Notes under the pieces: model-generated
Database searches by the model: none
What the model saw: the letters and a program-made list of their open reading frames with translations, nothing else
Told to the model about the DNA's origin: nothing
Program-made: the position numbers and the translations under genes
Shown here: positions 23,399 to 24,458 of the stretch, in pieces
Layout of the letters: every line of letters begins with the position of its first letter
Numbering within the stretch: the first letter of the stretch is position 1
IMG/VR virus record: IMGVR_UViG_3300010885_026425
Span: 1 to 24,458 of that record
Direction: 5' to 3' (one strand)
Source of the DNA: a virus
DNA: 24,458 nucleotides

Positions 23399-23977
23399 AT
23401 GCACAGTGATATAAAAGTTAAAATTACAGGTCATGTCAAAATAATAGACTTGACCACCAACAAAGTATTAATAGATAGATATAACGCTATCAATGCCGAA
23501 GCTATGAGTATTGTTTTAGCTAGTATGTTACAAGGTAATAATTCAAATTATATATATGAGTTGCATTTTGGCAATGGCGGAACAGTTGAAGACAGTACTG
23601 GTAACATTACATATAAGGATGTGTCTGATAACTTAAAATTAGGTACAGTTGCAGAACTATACAATCCTTTGTACTACAAGGTCATTGATATCAATGATGA
23701 TACAAATAATGATGATATTACTAGAAACTCTGCTCAGATCGAACATACAGATGGTTTAATTTACAGTGATTTAGTTGTTACATGCACATTAGAAGAGAAT
23801 CAACCCGAAACCTACGAAAATACCGGGATTATAACCTTCAATGAAATTGGTCTAAAGAGCAGGGGTAATACAGGATTAAATTCAGGCTATTTATTAAGCC
23901 AATTAGTCTTTGAGCCAGTGGAAAAAACAGCTGGCCGAGTCATACAAGTTATATATACCCTACGAGTTAGCTTATAA
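23399..23977 (+). CDS. Probable virion structural protein, 192 aa
   Basis: The pattern is KVKITGHVKIIDLTTNKVLI, then NAINAEAMSIVLASMLQG, then YIYELHFGNGGTVEDSTG and a C-terminal strand GRVIQVIYTLRVSL. I recall this HVxIxDxxTxxVLxxxxNAI to FGNGG layout from structural genes beside tail fibres in many T4-like phages, without an established role. It is soluble and beta-rich, with no signal peptide. AAGGA lies 6 bases before the ATG. The next gene starts 34 bases downstream from its own late promoter. Membership of the distal baseplate or fibre-attachment apparatus is inferred from context. Confidence 0.78.
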   Translation: MHSDIKVKITGHVKIIDLTTNKVLIDRYNAINAEAMSIVLASMLQGNNSNYIYELHFGNGGTVEDSTGNITYKDVSDNLKLGTVAELYNPLYYKVIDINDDTNNDDITRNSAQIEHTDGLIYSDLVVTCTLEENQPETYENTGIITFNEIGLKSRGNTGLNSGYLLSQLVFEPVEKTAGRVIQVIYTLRVSL

Positions 23978-23982
23978 AACAA

Positions 23983-23989
23983 CTAAATA
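23983..23989 (+). promoter_or_regulatory. Candidate late promoter CTAAATA
   Basis: CTAAATA followed by C, with expected start near 23995 and a leader of about 17 bases containing AGAGGA (23997-24002). It is placed before the fibre-type gene at 24012. Confidence 0.6.
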
Positions 23990-24011
23990 CAATATTAGAG
24001 GAATTCAACAA

Positions 24012-24458
24012 ATGGCATACGATGTTACCAAATCAAATCAAGAGAGACTAACAATGGTACCTGATAGAACTGTGGAAACCAGTTCTAGCTCAATAAGTTT
24101 GGTTGGTAAAAACTACGCAGGCTACGGTAAGATAATAGCAGAAAATCTAGTACACATACTAGAAAATTTCAGCAGTCCTGGGGTGCCAAAGAATCCAATC
24201 GTCGGACAATTATGGTGGCAAAGTGACACTGAGAAATTAAAAGTTTATACTGGGACAACACTTACGTCAGACGGCTGGTTGCCATTAAATCCTCCTTTAA
24301 TTAAAATTAAACCTGTTGATACAAATTATGAAATAGTAGAAAATGATCATGGAAGTTATATACGAGTCATTAGTTCTGATCCCAGAATAATATCATTGCC
24401 TAATACTAGTTCTATTCCTGTTGGTACAAAAGTAATTATAGGAAGAGCCGGTACAGGA
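24012..24458 (+). CDS. Tail-fibre-type protein, 3'-partial (first 149 aa)
   Basis: The frame is open to the last base. The N-terminus reads VGKNYAGYGKIIAENLVHIL (residues about 31-50), ENFSSPGVPKNPIVGQLWWQ (51-70), then SDTEKLKVYTG. This block is, as I remember it, the standard start of large fibre-like virion proteins in T4-like phages of aquatic bacteria, in which a conserved N-terminal attachment region precedes a long variable shaft and a receptor-binding tip. Residues 100-149 (ENDHGSYIRVISSDPRIISL and PVGTKVIIGRAGTG) look like the first beta shaft module. AGAGGA lies 9 bases before the ATG and a CTAAATA late motif precedes that. Receptor specificity cannot be inferred because the distal part is missing. 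Confidence 0.85.
   Translation, partial: MAYDVTKSNQERLTMVPDRTVETSSSSISLVGKNYAGYGKIIAENLVHILENFSSPGVPKNPIVGQLWWQSDTEKLKVYTGTTLTSDGWLPLNPPLIKIKPVDTNYEIVENDHGSYIRVISSDPRIISLPNTSSIPVGTKVIIGRAGTG

Overview
The window looks like a piece of the genome of an AT-rich, T4-like contractile-tailed bacteriophage. The evidence is a run of baseplate genes: a hub protein, a gp5-like spike, gp25, gp6 and a giant protein in the gp7 position. These are followed by fibre-type genes and T4-type late promoters (TATAAATA and close variants). No host gene, tRNA, integrase or transposase is visible. The AT-richness and the style of the fibre and hub proteins recall T4-like phages of aquatic bacteria, but the host cannot be named from the sequence.

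Layout. (1) Positions 1-5846, + strand: a tightly packed hub/spike cluster, made of an M23 peptidase (cut by the left edge), a 987-residue hub protein, a gp5-like OB-fold/beta-helix spike and a GH24-lysozyme-like protein that lacks the catalytic half. (2) Positions 5853-8900, - strand: a DNA-metabolism/accessory block, made of an ATP-dependent DNA ligase heading an operon of small overlapping genes (one is a 53-residue Cys/His protein), a 96-residue unknown and a YdcH/DUF465-like coiled-coil protein. (3) Positions 8979-9518, + strand: an HNH endonuclease followed by a clear intrinsic terminator. (4) Positions 9589-22182, + strand: the baseplate wedge operon, gp25-like, gp6-like (1162 residues) and a 2905-residue giant. 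(5) Positions 22235-24458, + strand: three small structural proteins, one with a 17-residue tandem repeat, and the start of a fibre-type protein cut by the right edge.

Two promoter languages are readable. Consensus host-type sigma70 promoters (TTGACA, 17 bases, TATAAT or TAAAAT) stand before the ligase, the 96-residue gene and the HNH gene. Late motifs (TATAAATA, CTAAATA, ATAAATA) stand before gp25 and the fibre genes. At gp25 and HNH the late motif lies so close to the ATG that the mRNA should be leaderless. Two sigma70 promoters on the - strand are nested inside hairpins that look like terminators for upstream transcripts.

Together the right and left parts build the host-piercing end of the tail, with the hub and spike carrying cell-wall enzymes and the wedge and fibres around it. 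The central block belongs to DNA repair/replication. I found no defence system, CRISPR array or clearly new enzymatic system. The most unusual points are the nested promoter/terminator units, the predicted leaderless late genes, the half-lysozyme, and the giant wedge protein carrying three copies of a small inserted domain.
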